Position numbers and translations under genes: made by a program. From Amygdalobacter indicium (lineage in GTDB: Bacteria > Bacillota > Clostridia > Saccharofermentanales > Fastidiosipilaceae), in NCBI RefSeq assembly GCF_029101545.1, contig NZ_CP118866.1, positions 558,001 through 622,000 of the forward strand: a stretch of 64,000 nt of DNA, read 5' to 3'. Under the pieces are notes generated by a model. The model was not told where the DNA came from. It saw only the letters and a list, made by a program, of their open reading frames with translations, and did not search any database. Position 1 is the first letter of the stretch. Each line of letters begins with the position of its first letter. This document shows positions 50,872 through 60,170 of this stretch, piece after piece.

Positions 50872-51621
50872 TTGAACACTTATATACTACTATTTTTACA
50901 AGGAATAATTAGTTTCTTTTCACCTTGTATTTTACCTTTGCTGCCTGTTTATTTAATTTATTTAGCAGCAAATGCCCGTCAGCGTCTGCAGCGTCGCCTG
51001 ATTAATATTGTTGCATTTATTCTGGGATTCAGCGGCATTTTTGTAGCCCTGGGAGTTTCGGCTGCCGGTCTGGCCCGGGTCCTCTTGAGTAATCGTATTT
51101 TATTGACGCAAATTGCCGGTTGTCTGATTATACTTCTGGGAATTTATTATATGTTTTATCAATCTATCATGAAAAGTGCACTTAAACGTCAACTTGATTA
51201 TTTTTTGCTATCCATCGGCTGGAACCGGAGCGGATTAATCCTTGATAAATTGAAAGAAAAGGCGCTCAACGAAAAAGAAAAAACTCATTTTTGGGGTGCT
51301 TTACTTTTCGGCGTCGCCTTCAGTTTAACAGCTTCTCCCTGCATATCGCCCAATTTGAGTTATGCCCTGTTGTTGGCGGCCGAAAGCAGTACGGCTTACC
51401 AGGGAGCATTATTACTATTGTTATATAGTTTGGGAATGGCTATACCTTTTATGTTGGTAGCTTTTTTTGCCAATTATTTGCAGGGTATCCTGCAACATTT
51501 TGCCCGTTACACTAATATCTGTCAGAAATTGGCGGCAATATTAATGATTATTGTCGGATGTTTCCTTTTGAGCGGCACGTTACATACATATTTAATATCA
51601 ATTCAAAAGTTATTCAGTTGA
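50872..51621 (+). CDS. ccdA: CcdA-type thiol-disulfide transmembrane carrier
   Basis: CcdA passes electrons from cytoplasmic thioredoxin to extracytoplasmic thiol proteins. The 249-residue membrane protein has six hydrophobic segments and the two family cysteines in FFSPCILPLLPVYL and TASPCISPNL. It starts with TTG immediately after the stop of the TlpA-like gene, so translational coupling is expected. No cytochrome c genes are present in the window, so its job is more likely thiol balance than cytochrome assembly. Confidence 0.92.
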   Translation: MNTYILLFLQGIISFFSPCILPLLPVYLIYLAANARQRLQRRLINIVAFILGFSGIFVALGVSAAGLARVLLSNRILLTQIAGCLIILLGIYYMFYQSIMKSALKRQLDYFLLSIGWNRSGLILDKLKEKALNEKEKTHFWGALLFGVAFSLTASPCISPNLSYALLLAAESSTAYQGALLLLLYSLGMAIPFMLVAFFANYLQGILQHFARYTNICQKLAAILMIIVGCFLLSGTLHTYLISIQKLFS

Positions 51622-51675
51622 ACCGGATGAACCGGAAAAGTAATACGAAAAAACAATAATTTTAGGAGAAATGCT

Positions 51676-52140
51676 ATGCGAGCTTTAATACAACGAGTTA
51701 AAGAGGCTGAAGTAGCTGTAGACGGTCAAAGAATTTCAGCTATTAAGCAGGGACTTTTAATTTTTTTGGGCGTATCCGACAGCGATAATCGGACTGTAAC
51801 TGAAAAATTCTGGCAAAAAATTAAAAATCTCAGAATATTTGAAGATACCGACGGCAAAACCAACCTGAGTTTGAGCGATATTTCCGGCAGTGTACTTATA
51901 GTTTCACAATTTACCCTGTATGCAGATTGTCATAAAGGTAATCGTCCGAGCTTTGTAAATGCGGGTAAACCGGATCATGCGGCGGAATTATATGAATATA
52001 TGTTATCTCTGGCAGCTCAGGATATCCCGAATGTCGGTCACGGCAAATTCGGTGCCGATATGCAGGTAAGTATAATCAACGACGGTCCGTTTACGCTTTT
52101 CCTGGACAGTGATGAATTGAAAATTCAACCCGTGCAGTAA
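51676..52140 (+). CDS. dtd: D-aminoacyl-tRNA deacylase
   Basis: Dtd removes D-amino acids from mischarged tRNAs. The 154-residue protein begins MRALIQRVKEAEVAV and has SQFTLYADCHKGNRPSF and the C-terminal NDGPFTLFLDS. Family members usually have GPVT at this last motif; here it is GPFT. Length is normal and AGGAG precedes the ATG. It precedes fhs by 23 bases. Confidence 0.94.
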   Translation: MRALIQRVKEAEVAVDGQRISAIKQGLLIFLGVSDSDNRTVTEKFWQKIKNLRIFEDTDGKTNLSLSDISGSVLIVSQFTLYADCHKGNRPSFVNAGKPDHAAELYEYMLSLAAQDIPNVGHGKFGADMQVSIINDGPFTLFLDSDELKIQPVQ

Positions 52141-52163
52141 GCTGTATTGTAACAGGAGGTATT

Positions 52164-53801
52164 ATGAAGCGCGAAGAACTGACAGATATTAAAGAAGTTG
52201 CCGCCAAATTGAATTTAAGAGCAAACGAGCTGCAACAATACGGTACGTTTGCGGCTAAGATAGCGTACGATTGGCAACAGGATAATTTGCCCGAGGCAGG
52301 TAAACTGATTTTGCTGACTGCAACTTCACCTACGCCGGCCGGTGAAGGTAAAACGACGACAGCTATCGGTTTGATAGATGCTTTAGCTAAACTGCATAAA
52401 AATGTTTGCGGCGCTTTGCGCGAGCCTTCCATGGGACCGACTTTCGGCTTGAAAGGCGGCGCTTGCGGCGGCGGCAAAGCTCAAGTTTTGCCGGCGGAGG
52501 ATATTAATCTGCATTTTACCGGTGATTTGGCTGCAATTACACAGGCGAATAATTTATTGGCCGCCTGTTTGGATAATCACATTTATTGGGGCAACAGCTT
52601 ACAAATTGATCCGCAACGTATTTTGCTGAAAAGGGCGCTGGATATGAATGATCGCTCTTTGCGCAATTTTACTTATACGATTAAGCAGCCGGCAACTGTT
52701 CCTAATGCTCAAACTTATGTTATCAACGGTTCTTATACAATTACGGCGGCAAGTGAACTTCTGGCTATCTTCGGTCTGGCGAAAGACTTTGCGGATTTGC
52801 GTTATCGTTTAGATCATATGGTATTAGCCTATAACTTTGCCGGAGAGCCTGTTTATACCCGGCAACTTAAGATAACGGATGCTTTGTTGACAATATTGCA
52901 GACAGCTTTTAATCCTAACTTAGTCCAAACGGCGGAGCATAATCCGGTATTGTTACACGGCGGAGCATTTGCCAATATTGCTAATGGTACTAATACTCTG
53001 GTTTCCACGAAATTAGCCTTGCGTTTAGCTGATTATGTCGTAACTGAAGCAGGCTTCGGCTCCGATTTAGGCTTGGAAAAATATTGCGACTTGTTGGCAG
53101 CTCCGAACAACTTGCATTTGGCGGCAGTTGTCCTTGTCAGCAGTTTACGGGCGTTAAAGTATCAGGCAGGAATAAAGCCGGATGATTGGCAGAAAATTAA
53201 TCTTGAAGCTGTACGCAAAGGCTTCGCCAATCTGCAAAGACACATTGAAATTGTTCGGACTTTTAAGCGTAACCCGTATGTTTGCCTCAACGTTTTTCCG
53301 GACGATAATATGGAGGAAATTAATTATTTGCAAAGCTTACTGCAGGAGAGAGGCATAAAATTGTATGTTTCGCATGTTTATGCTGCCGGCGGCGAGGGAA
53401 TATTACCTTTGGCCCGGGATTTATGTTGCGATTTGGAGGAAAATCCGAGCCGGAATACCTATAATTTACAAGCTGAAACTTCAGATTTTAAAGAAAGAAT
53501 CGAGCTGATAGCGAAAAAGCTTTATGGTGCGGCTGCCGTTGAATTCAGCGAACAAGCTCAGGCCGATATAGCGGCAATTACGCGGCAGGGTTGGCAGAAT
53601 TTACCTGTATGTATAGCCAAAACACCTTTATCTTTTACTGATAATGCCAAAAATCTCAACGCGCCGCAGAATTTTGTTCTGACTGTGACAAGCCTGAAAC
53701 CTTATACAGGCGCCGGGTTTATTGTCGCTGCCTGCGGTAAAATTCTGACATTGCCCGGCTTGCCGGCAGATCCGGCAGCTTGCCATATGCGCTGTTTGTA
53801 A
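52164..53801 (+). CDS. fhs: Formate-tetrahydrofolate ligase
   Basis: This ATP-dependent ligase attaches formate to tetrahydrofolate, the entry to one-carbon metabolism. The 545-residue protein has the P-loop TPAGEGKTTT near residues 57-66 and REPSMGPTFGLKGGACGGG. It is 10-15 residues shorter than most members. PFL in this window makes formate, so fhs may recycle it. ACAGGAGG precedes the ATG. Confidence 0.96.
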   Translation: MKREELTDIKEVAAKLNLRANELQQYGTFAAKIAYDWQQDNLPEAGKLILLTATSPTPAGEGKTTTAIGLIDALAKLHKNVCGALREPSMGPTFGLKGGACGGGKAQVLPAEDINLHFTGDLAAITQANNLLAACLDNHIYWGNSLQIDPQRILLKRALDMNDRSLRNFTYTIKQPATVPNAQTYVINGSYTITAASELLAIFGLAKDFADLRYRLDHMVLAYNFAGEPVYTRQLKITDALLTILQTAFNPNLVQTAEHNPVLLHGGAFANIANGTNTLVSTKLALRLADYVVTEAGFGSDLGLEKYCDLLAAPNNLHLAAVVLVSSLRALKYQAGIKPDDWQKINLEAVRKGFANLQRHIEIVRTFKRNPYVCLNVFPDDNMEEINYLQSLLQERGIKLYVSHVYAAGGEGILPLARDLCCDLEENPSRNTYNLQAETSDFKERIELIAKKLYGAAAVEFSEQAQADIAAITRQGWQNLPVCIAKTPLSFTDNAKNLNAPQNFVLTVTSLKPYTGAGFIVAACGKILTLPGLPADPAACHMRCL

Positions 53802-53871
53802 GTTGGAAAAGTCGTTGGCATTTACCGGAAATAAGTATAAAATACGAAAATAATTGAAAGGTGGAAATAAT

Positions 53872-54375
53872 ATGCGAAAAATTATCAGTTCATTTTTGGC
53901 ACTTGCCCTGTGTTTGGGGATGACAGCTTGCCATACCGTCGCACCGGAAGTTGCCGCATATCGCAAACATGTACAGTCATTTGACAGCTTGGATTTGCAA
54001 CAACTGAAAGAGAAAAATAAAAATAAGGAAAGCTTTTTTGTTTATATAGGTAGAGAGAATTGCCCTTATTGTGTAAAATTGGTACCTGAGCTTCTGACAA
54101 TCCAAAAGAAGTTGAATATTAAGTTTTATTATTTGAATGTGATTAAACCTAATAAGGAAACGGATGCCTTCTTTGACGAGTTGAAATTGGAATATGTCCC
54201 GTCAATCGTCTACAGTTTCGAAGGTGAGTTCCACAATATACCGCTGGACTATGATTACGTTAAGAAGAACGGCGTTTATGAGTCGAAGAAGCTTTATCAG
54301 GACTTGAAAGAGGCGGTGGATCTGACCAAGCTGTTAAAAAACGCTCCTGCAGCTACGGAAAATCAGAAAAAATAG
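53872..54375 (+). CDS. Thioredoxin-like lipoprotein with CPYC motif
   Basis: A 167-residue exported protein. The signal peptide ends in a lipobox GMTAC with lipidated Cys20, followed by a thioredoxin-type redox motif, Cys64-Pro-Tyr-Cys67 (GRENCPYCVKL). CPYC is more typical of glutaredoxin and of disulfide-exchange proteins than of thioredoxin. The ATG at 53872 follows AAAGGTGG. It is the last gene before the oligopeptide transporter, whose OppA and OppB are rich in Cys on the outside, so it may act on them; this is inference from position. Confidence 0.85.
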   Translation: MRKIISSFLALALCLGMTACHTVAPEVAAYRKHVQSFDSLDLQQLKEKNKNKESFFVYIGRENCPYCVKLVPELLTIQKKLNIKFYYLNVIKPNKETDAFFDELKLEYVPSIVYSFEGEFHNIPLDYDYVKKNGVYESKKLYQDLKEAVDLTKLLKNAPAATENQKK

Positions 54376-54532
54376 GTCCAAATAGTGACGAGTTTATACT
54401 TAGAAAAATTTATACACTATTATTTAACAATTGCAGGCAGCTTTATTTTAAGCAATATCTACAATAAATCGGTTGATAGCCGGCAGCATTTGTGCGAAAT
54501 GTATAAATCGACAAGAAAAATTCGTTAAATGC

Positions 54533-54561
54533 TTGCACTCGAATTTATGGTTTATTAAAAT
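54533..54561 (+). promoter_or_regulatory. Promoter of the opp operon
   Basis: TTGCAC (54533-54538) and TAAAAT (54556-54561) have a 17-base spacer, 40 bases before oppA. ATTTGTGCGAAA lies upstream at 54488-54499. Confidence 0.75.
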
Positions 54562-54600
54562 TTAGACAATTATTTTTTAGAAAAAAATAAGGAGGTATTT

Positions 54601-56568
54601 ATGAAGAAAAGACTTATTGCTTCTCTCGTGGTTGCAGCATTAGCCTTAACTGCTTGTTCCACCGGTAAAAGTGGTACGAACGGCGGTAACAGCAATTTTA
54701 AGACTGATTCGTTAACTGTAAGTGAGGATTTCGATTTGCAGAAATTGGATTATACAGTTACCGATAAGAATTCCGATCACGAATTTGTATCGAACCTTGT
54801 TGATACGTTATTGGAAAATGACCGCTTAGGTAATTTGATTCCTTCGTTGGCAACAGAATGGAAAGCTAATGATGACAAAACAGTTTGGACCTTCAAATTG
54901 CGTGACGGTGTTAAGTGGTACACAAACACAGGTGAAGAATATCCTAAGGCTTTAACTTCCGAGGATTTTGTTACCGGTTTACGTCACGGTGCTGACTTCA
55001 AATCCAACATGTCCTGGTTGCTCGAAGGCCTTATCAAAGGATATAAAGAGTATTGTGCAAGTAAAAAGACAGATGAAGACTGGGCTAAAGTCGGTATCAA
55101 AACACCGGATGAGAAAACTGTTGTGTATGAGTTGACTCATACAGTACCTTATTTTGAAACAATGGTTACATACGGTGTATTCTCTCCGGTTAAGAAAGAA
55201 TTCTTGGAGTCCAAGGGTGAAGGTTGTAAACTCGGTGCTCCGGATCCGAAAAAATGTGATTTCGGTAAAGCAACACCTGACTCAATCCTTTATAACGGTT
55301 GCTTCCTCTTGTCCAAATATCAGGCTAAGTCTGAAGCTGAATTAGTACAAAATGCTAATTATTGGGATAAGAAGAATGTTCATTTGAAGTCCGTCAAATA
55401 TATTTACAGCGACGGTTCCGATATGTATGCCGGTATTAAGAACTTTGAAGCCGGTACAACAGCAACAGCCGCTTTGGTTGCTGCCTGGAAAGATTATGAC
55501 GTTTACTTGGAAAAATACAAAAAGTATGCGTACCTTTCTATGCCTAACGCTTCAGCTTTCGGTGTAATTTTCAACATGAACCGTAAGTCCTTCAAGCAGA
55601 CCAAGTATGCTAATGACGAGACTTTGCGTAAGAACACACGTGAAGCTGTTCTGAATGAGAACTTCCGTAAGGCTTTGCGTTCCGCTTTCGACGCTGTGGC
55701 ATGGTTGGGCAGTAACGCTCCTGAAGTTGTTGCTAAAGCTCAGATTCGTAACATTAACAACTTCCCGGATGCAGGTACAACTAAAGACGGTACATACTTC
55801 GAATTGGTTGAAAAGGCCTTTACAGAACTTAACGGTAAGCGCGTTAACTTGAAAGACGGTCAGTATCCGTGGTTGAACAAAGAAGAGGCTATGAAATACA
55901 TCGAAAAAGCAAAAGCTGAAGGTGTTAAGTTCCCTGTTCATTTGGATCTTCCGGTAGCTGAAACTCGTAAAGATTTGGTTAACAAAGCTAACTCCATCGC
56001 CCAATCCGTTAAAGAGAATACCGACGGTAACATCTTGGTTGAGCCGGTATTGATGGATAGAGAAACTTTGACCAACGTCGCATTCCAGTTGGCCGATCCT
56101 GCTAAAGCAGATTATGATATTTCAACCTTCTCAGGTTGGGGCCCCGACTACGCCGATCCTAAGTCCTTCTGCGATATCTTCAACGCTGTTGACGGTACAT
56201 ATTTGAAGAACATGGGCTTGCAACCTGGTGACAAGGACAAAGAAATCAAAGATAAGATCGGTATGTCCGAATATACCAAGATGGTACAGGCAGCCGACAA
56301 GGTCACAACAGATATGGATGCTCGTTACAAAGCATACGCAAAATGTGACGCATTCCTGTTGCAAAAAGCTTTCTTCCTGCCCAACTCTCAACAAACACGT
56401 GGATTGGCTATTTCCAGAGTTAAGCCGTTCACAAGATACTATGCTCCTTACGGTAAAAACACCAACTGCTGGAAGGGCTTGGAATTACAAAATAAGATGG
56501 TAACAGCGGAAGAATTTGCTAAAGCCCAGGACGCTTGGGAAAAGGCAAGAGCTGCATCTAAAAAATAA
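54601..56568 (+). CDS. oppA: Oligopeptide ABC transporter substrate-binding lipoprotein
   Basis: OppA captures peptides outside the cell. The 655-residue protein has a lipoprotein signal with Cys19 in LTACS and a family-5 solute-binding domain (TEWKANDDKTVWTFKLRDGVKW near 90). Further Cys occur in the mature part (for example EYCASK, EGCKLG, KKCDFG, NGCF), which is unusual for the family and may form disulfides. AAGGAGG precedes the ATG. It opens the five-gene opp operon. Confidence 0.93.
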   Translation: MKKRLIASLVVAALALTACSTGKSGTNGGNSNFKTDSLTVSEDFDLQKLDYTVTDKNSDHEFVSNLVDTLLENDRLGNLIPSLATEWKANDDKTVWTFKLRDGVKWYTNTGEEYPKALTSEDFVTGLRHGADFKSNMSWLLEGLIKGYKEYCASKKTDEDWAKVGIKTPDEKTVVYELTHTVPYFETMVTYGVFSPVKKEFLESKGEGCKLGAPDPKKCDFGKATPDSILYNGCFLLSKYQAKSEAELVQNANYWDKKNVHLKSVKYIYSDGSDMYAGIKNFEAGTTATAALVAAWKDYDVYLEKYKKYAYLSMPNASAFGVIFNMNRKSFKQTKYANDETLRKNTREAVLNENFRKALRSAFDAVAWLGSNAPEVVAKAQIRNINNFPDAGTTKDGTYFELVEKAFTELNGKRVNLKDGQYPWLNKEEAMKYIEKAKAEGVKFPVHLDLPVAETRKDLVNKANSIAQSVKENTDGNILVEPVLMDRETLTNVAFQLADPAKADYDISTFSGWGPDYADPKSFCDIFNAVDGTYLKNMGLQPGDKDKEIKDKIGMSEYTKMVQAADKVTTDMDARYKAYAKCDAFLLQKAFFLPNSQQTRGLAISRVKPFTRYYAPYGKNTNCWKGLELQNKMVTAEEFAKAQDAWEKARAASKK

Positions 56569-56668
56569 TATTGCTGCTTTTCACATTAAGTAGTATTATT
56601 AACTGTACTTTAAGCATAGGGGCGTGCCCACCAAGGCTCACCCCTTGCTTTATATCAAGGGAGCATTT

Positions 56669-58150
56669 ATGAGACGATATATTTTAACAAGATTGCTCAA
56701 ATCAATTTTTGCGATTTTTATTGTCGTGGCAATTGTCGTTACTATGGTTTTCACCATGATACCGAGATCGAATATCTTTGCTAAAGATACGATCATTAAT
56801 AAACTCAATGGCAATCAATTGTATTTGTATAAGATGTCAACGTTAAGTAGCTTAGGCTATCTTTCTTTTTATACTCAAAATGAGATGTGCTCAATCAAAT
56901 CCGATAAGTATGATGAGTGTAAAAAGGTAGGCAGTGCCGAATCCAAACGCGTTTTTGAAGAGTTTGTCAAAAAAGGTTATACGCTCAAAACTTTAGATCA
57001 GGGCGGTGATCTTGATGGACAAACTGTTGCTTTCAGGGATTATAAGCCCTATGAATTAATCGCACGTTACTTCGGCAATCTATTCTTCGTTGACCATCTA
57101 TATCGTGTAAATGATCCTAAAAACAAAAACATGAAACGATACTACAGCTTCGGCGGTAATGCCGGTAACTGGGGTCTGCAATGCTCCGGCTGTACGTATA
57201 AATATCAAGTGTATTTCAATAGTCAGTTCCCGTTCATCCATCAAAATGTTATCGCATTGAACTTCGGTAAATCTTATCCGACCTTCTCGGGTGTTAATAC
57301 GATGGAAGTTATCGGCTCGCCTCAAGGTAAGCCCAAGCCTTTCAAACAGATTATGCCTTCAGGTAAGGAAATGGTCAGTCCGATTTTGCAGGGGACTTGC
57401 CGTTATAAATACACTGTCGATGAGTTGGACAAACAGAAATTCAATGATAATTATGCCGATTGTATGCAGGCTAATGAAGCGCCGTCAATGATCGTTACTT
57501 CTTATCTCTTCGGTATATTATCTCTGCTTATTGCTTATTTAATTGCAATTCCGGCAGGTATTGCAATGTCACGTAATAAAGGCAAATTCCAGGATAAATT
57601 GGGTATCCTGTACATTAATTTGTTAATTGCTATTCCGTCTCTGGCCTTTATCTTCTTGATGAAATATTTAGGTTTTGTTATCGGCATGCCTGATTCTTTC
57701 CCGCAACTTGGGTTCGGCAATGTCAAATCTTATGTAATGCCGGTTGTTATTTTGGGCCTTTTGTCTACACCGGGAATCATGATGTGGTTAAGACGTTATA
57801 TGATTGACCAGTCCAATTCCGATTATGTTAAATTTGCCCGTGCTAAAGGTTTGTCGAACAGAGAAATTTTCAAAAATCATATTTTGAAAAATGCTATTAT
57901 TCCATTTGTTAACGGTATTCCTTCTTCTATCATCCTGGCTATTTCAGGTTCGGTTATTACAGAAACTGTTTTCGCTATCCCGGGTATGGGTAAGATGTTG
58001 CCTGACGCTATTACTTCGGCCAATAATACCATGGTTATCACATTGACCTTTATTTTTACATCGTTGTCGATTTTCTCCGTTTTCCTCGGTGATATTTTGA
58101 TGACATTGGTTGATCCGCGAATTTCTTTGGATTCCAAGAAGGGAGAATAA
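56669..58150 (+). CDS. oppB: Oligopeptide ABC transporter permease, long form with Cys-rich loop
   Basis: One of the two membrane channel subunits. The 493-residue protein is of the long AmiC/OppB type: first membrane segment (about 12-31), a large outside domain of about 240 residues, then five membrane segments. The outside domain has six Cys (in MCSIK, DEC, LQCSGC, GTCR and ADCMQ). The EAA-like cytoplasmic loop RAKGLSNREIFKNHILKNA is present. The ATG at 56669 follows AAGGGAG; the longer frame from 56624 has no site. OppC starts 1 base after its stop. Confidence 0.92.
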   Translation: MRRYILTRLLKSIFAIFIVVAIVVTMVFTMIPRSNIFAKDTIINKLNGNQLYLYKMSTLSSLGYLSFYTQNEMCSIKSDKYDECKKVGSAESKRVFEEFVKKGYTLKTLDQGGDLDGQTVAFRDYKPYELIARYFGNLFFVDHLYRVNDPKNKNMKRYYSFGGNAGNWGLQCSGCTYKYQVYFNSQFPFIHQNVIALNFGKSYPTFSGVNTMEVIGSPQGKPKPFKQIMPSGKEMVSPILQGTCRYKYTVDELDKQKFNDNYADCMQANEAPSMIVTSYLFGILSLLIAYLIAIPAGIAMSRNKGKFQDKLGILYINLLIAIPSLAFIFLMKYLGFVIGMPDSFPQLGFGNVKSYVMPVVILGLLSTPGIMMWLRRYMIDQSNSDYVKFARAKGLSNREIFKNHILKNAIIPFVNGIPSSIILAISGSVITETVFAIPGMGKMLPDAITSANNTMVITLTFIFTSLSIFSVFLGDILMTLVDPRISLDSKKGE

Positions 58151-58151
58151 T

Positions 58152-59087
58152 ATGGCTGATAATAGAGTTACTGATCCTAGATTTGAATTTGTTAATGTTG
58201 ATGAGTCTATTTCCGAGAGAATAGCTGCACCGGAATACTCCTACTGGAAGAGTGTTTTCCGCAAGTTTTTCTCATCTAAAGTTGCAATATTTATGATGCT
58301 CATAGTTATTGCCATTTTGTTGATGTCGATTATCCATCCGATGTTCTCGCATTATGATCATTTGAATCAACAATATGTTAATGATCGCAGCATGCACTTT
58401 ATTTCGCCGAATTGGAAATATCCGTTCGGTACGGATGATGTCGGACGTGACTGTTTTGCTATGTTGTGGTCCGGTGCCCGTACCAGTTTGTTTATCGCTT
58501 TTTCAGCTACTATTATTACCAACTTTATCGGCATAATAGTCGGTATGTTCTGGGGATTTTCGAAAAAAGTCGATAAAGTTATGATTCAGGTTTTCAACGT
58601 GGTCGCCAATATTCCGTTTACTTTGATTGTTATGGTTATTGCTTTCGTGGCCGGTGCCGGTATCTGGCAGTTGATTTTCGCCTTATCCGTTACCTCGTGG
58701 ATCGGTGTTGCCTACTTTATTCGTGTTCAGGTTATGATTATTCGTGACCGGGAATACAATCTGGCCTCCCGTACGCTCGGTTCCAGTACAACAAAGATAG
58801 TTATGCACAATATTTTGCCGTATCTGATTTCAGTTTTGGTAACGGCTTTATCCCGCGATATTCCGTCCTTCATTTCCTACGAGGTTTTCTTGGGCTTCAT
58901 CGGAGTCGGCTTAACCCAATCCAAAGCTTCCCTCGGTAGAATTGTGCAGGAGCATTCACTTTATATGCAATCAGCTCCGTATTTGTTCCTGATTCCGGTA
59001 TTTATCACGGCTTTAATTTCTATTTCTTTGTATATCGTCGGTCAAACATTAGCTGATGCTAGTGATCCTCGTAATCATATGGTTTAG
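58152..59087 (+). CDS. oppC: Oligopeptide ABC transporter permease
   Basis: The second channel subunit, 311 residues. A cytoplasmic N-terminal tail of about 35 residues precedes the first membrane segment; the binding-protein-dependent loop is seen as ASRTLGSSTTKIVMHNILP. Six membrane segments are predicted. The ATG at 58152 follows AAGGGAG; the longer frame starting at 58110 lies inside oppB. oppD starts nine bases after its stop. Confidence 0.93.
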   Translation: MADNRVTDPRFEFVNVDESISERIAAPEYSYWKSVFRKFFSSKVAIFMMLIVIAILLMSIIHPMFSHYDHLNQQYVNDRSMHFISPNWKYPFGTDDVGRDCFAMLWSGARTSLFIAFSATIITNFIGIIVGMFWGFSKKVDKVMIQVFNVVANIPFTLIVMVIAFVAGAGIWQLIFALSVTSWIGVAYFIRVQVMIIRDREYNLASRTLGSSTTKIVMHNILPYLISVLVTALSRDIPSFISYEVFLGFIGVGLTQSKASLGRIVQEHSLYMQSAPYLFLIPVFITALISISLYIVGQTLADASDPRNHMV

Positions 59088-59096
59088 GAGCGTAAT

Positions 59097-60170
59097 ATGA
59101 GTGATAAAAATATTATTCTTTCAGTAAAAGATCTTGAAGTAAAATTCAAAGTCCGTGATCGTGTTTTAACGGCTATCCGTAATATTTCTTTTGATTTCGA
59201 AGAAGGAAAAGTTGTGGCCATTGTTGGTGAGTCAGGTTCGGGAAAATCCGTTTTTACGAAAACCTTTACCGGAATGTTGGATATTAACGGTATCATCTCA
59301 CATGGTTCGATTATGTTCGAGGGCCAGGATTTAGCTAAGTTGGTGAAGAATTCCGACTGGGAAAAAATTCGCGGTAAAAAAATTGCCACTATTTTCCAGG
59401 ATCCGATGACTTCACTTAATCCTGTACGTACTATCGGTTACCAAATTTCCGAAGTTATTATCAAGCATCAGAACAAAACACCGGCCGAAGCGAAACAATT
59501 GGCGATTGAATTGATGCACCGCGTCGGTATCAAAAATGCCGAAAAACGTTACGATGAATATCCTTTCATGTATTCAGGCGGTATGCGTCAACGTATTGTT
59601 ATCGCTATTGCTTTGGCTTGCCGTCCGCGAATTTTGATCTGCGATGAGCCGACAACAGCTTTGGATGTTACAATTCAAGCTCAAATTATAGCTTTGATTA
59701 AAGATTTGGCAGCAGAGTACGGTTTCACGACAATTTACATTACCCACGATTTGGGTGTGGTTGCCAATGTTGCCGATGTTGTAGCCGTTATGTATGCCGG
59801 ACAGTTAGTAGAGTACGGTACTGTCGAAGAAGTTTTCTATGATCCCAAGCATCCATATACCTGGGGTCTGTTATCCTCCTTGCCGCAATTAGGGGAAAAG
59901 AATGACGAACTTTTCGCAATTAAAGGAACACCGCCCTCATTGTTCAACACCATTAAGGGCGATGCTTTTGCGCCCCGCAGCAATTATGCGATGAAGATTG
60001 ATTTTGAAGAAGAGCCGCCGCTGTTCCAAGTCAGCCCGACCCATTTTGCCAAGACCTGGCTTCTGGATGAACGGGCACCGAAGGTGGAGAAACCTGAACT
60101 GATTCGTAATTTACATGAAAAAATGATTGCCTTAACCTCAAAAGGAGGAGTTTACAGTGAAAGAGATTAA
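59097..60170 (+). CDS. oppD: Oligopeptide ABC transporter ATPase
   Basis: Provides ATP hydrolysis for peptide import. The 357-residue protein has a Walker A site GESGSGKS, the ABC signature YSGGMRQR and Walker B LICDEPTTALDVT. The C-terminal oligopeptide-specific extension is present (YAGQLVEYGTVEEVF, PHPYTWGLLSS type). GGAGCG precedes the ATG, and it overlaps oppF by 14 bases. Confidence 0.95.
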   Translation: MSDKNIILSVKDLEVKFKVRDRVLTAIRNISFDFEEGKVVAIVGESGSGKSVFTKTFTGMLDINGIISHGSIMFEGQDLAKLVKNSDWEKIRGKKIATIFQDPMTSLNPVRTIGYQISEVIIKHQNKTPAEAKQLAIELMHRVGIKNAEKRYDEYPFMYSGGMRQRIVIAIALACRPRILICDEPTTALDVTIQAQIIALIKDLAAEYGFTTIYITHDLGVVANVADVVAVMYAGQLVEYGTVEEVFYDPKHPYTWGLLSSLPQLGEKNDELFAIKGTPPSLFNTIKGDAFAPRSNYAMKIDFEEEPPLFQVSPTHFAKTWLLDERAPKVEKPELIRNLHEKMIALTSKGGVYSERD

